From the NCBI GenBank assembly GCA_030428825.1, contig JAUIEL010000422.1:1-6390 (forward strand): a stretch of DNA of 6,390 nucleotides, written 5' to 3'. Shown here one piece after another: positions 5,888 through 6,390 of the stretch. The position numbers were made by a program, and so were the translations under genes. This stretch comes from a bacterium (GTDB taxonomy: Bacteria > Planctomycetota > B15-G4 > JADJEK01). Under the pieces are notes generated by a model that had not been told where the DNA came from, ran no database searches, and saw only the letters and a list, made by a program, of their open reading frames with translations. Every line of letters starts with the position of its first letter. The stretch's first letter is position 1.

Positions 5888-6390
5888 CTACGGCCGGCGC
5901 TCGGCCGCCAGCAGGTCGACCGCGCGGAGGAGCGAGCCGCGCGCGGCGGGCCATCCGACCGAGCGGGCGACGGCGAGGAGCGCCGCGACGGCCGCGAAGG
6001 CGCGGGGGGCGTCGGCGTCGTCGCTCCCGAGGACCGCGGTCAGGACGGCGCGGCGCACCGGGTCCGCCCCTCCTTCGTCGGCGAGGAGGGCGCCCGCCGC
6101 CTCGAGCGCCGCCTCGCGATCGCGCCGGTCGATCGCGTCGGCGATCCGTTCCTCGCGGTTCCGTCGCTCGCGGGCGCGGAGCGGGGTGTCGGGCACGGCG
6201 TCGGCGAGCTGCGTTCCGACGAGATCCGCGCCCTTGAGCCCAAGCAGCTCCTCCGCCGAAGGGTTCACGAGGTTGACGGTGCCATCCGCATCGACACCCA
6301 CCACGCCGGCAGTCACGCCCGACAGCACCGCCTCCATGAAACGGTTGCGCTCGTCGATGGTCTCATTCGTCCCGAGCAACTCGTCATGCT
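5888..6390 (-). CDS. Partial ORF: NtrY-like PAS domain joined to an unrecognised helical C-terminus
   Basis: The frame is open to the right edge, so the 5' end is missing; 166 codons are visible. The first ~60 residues read like the region just before and within the PAS domain of NtrY-type nitrogen-sensor histidine kinases: ETIDERNRFMEAVLSGVTAG, then GVVGVDADGTVNLVNPSAEE, then LLGL. After QLADAVPD (codons near 6188-6211) the resemblance stops. The remaining ~100 residues are charged and Ala/Leu/Arg-rich, apparently helical, and end in VDLLAAERRP. No HisKA H-box or ATPase domain follows, as a complete NtrY would require. The last part is strongly coding by codon use and matches the high GC of the neighbouring genes, whereas the PAS part has lower GC (about 50-67% in counted rows). 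Either this is a join of two unrelated sequences or a truncated sensor fused to another gene's 3' end. It is convergent with the HEAT-cyclophilin gene, separated by 27 nt. Confidence 0.68.
   Translation of the reverse strand, partial: HDELLGTNETIDERNRFMEAVLSGVTAGVVGVDADGTVNLVNPSAEELLGLKGADLVGTQLADAVPDTPLRARERRNREERIADAIDRRDREAALEAAGALLADEGGADPVRRAVLTAVLGSDDADAPRAFAAVAALLAVARSVGWPAARGSLLRAVDLLAAERRP

Noticed and set aside
5065..6237. A 390-aa plus-strand frame overlapping the cyclophilin domain
   Set aside because: It consists of Arg/Ala/Gly-rich low-complexity residues, whereas the other frame carries intact cyclophilin motifs.

Overview
The window looks like a piece of a very GC-rich bacterial chromosome, most likely from an uncultured relative of the Planctomycetota. 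That placement is an inference. It rests on a secreted FG-GAP propeller protein with a C-terminal Cys-pair domain of a kind I associate with planctomycete exported proteins, on a large HEAT-repeat lipoprotein, and on high GC with few clear Shine-Dalgarno sites. No rRNA or other marker is present to confirm it. I see no mobile element, CRISPR array, tRNA or rRNA.

Layout: (i) 1-100 is non-coding and carries a perfect 16-bp palindrome. (ii) 101-1723, minus strand, encodes an exported seven-bladed FG-GAP beta-propeller. (iii) 1724-1803 is a short spacer with a GC-rich hairpin and a possible promoter. (iv) 1804-3338, minus strand, is a tight two-gene unit: ispG (isoprenoid biosynthesis) followed after 5 nt by a small four-helix CopD-like membrane protein. 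(v) 3339-3544 is a divergent control region with an AT-rich islet, a possible promoter and a leader hairpin. (vi) 3545-3730, plus strand, is a small hydrophilic 61-residue ORF of unknown function. (vii) 3788-5860, plus strand, encodes a lipoprotein made of a long HEAT array fused to a cyclophilin-type prolyl isomerase. (viii) 5861-5884 is a hairpin between convergent genes. (ix) 5888-6390, minus strand, is the 3' part of an ORF that enters from the right edge. It begins with an NtrY-like PAS domain, then changes into an unrelated helical, GC-richer C-terminus without any kinase domain.

The genes do not form one obvious pathway. ispG is housekeeping. The FG-GAP protein and the HEAT-cyclophilin are envelope or exported proteins. 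Base composition is uneven: about 62-67% GC in most of the FG-GAP gene rows I counted and in the last ~150 bases, against about 75-78% in counted rows of the HEAT-cyclophilin gene and of the 3' part of the last ORF. The two items most worth checking are the NtrY-like/unknown junction near 6180-6215, which may be an assembly chimera or a real gene fusion, and the HEAT-cyclophilin lipoprotein. I found no clear evidence of a new defence or mobile system.
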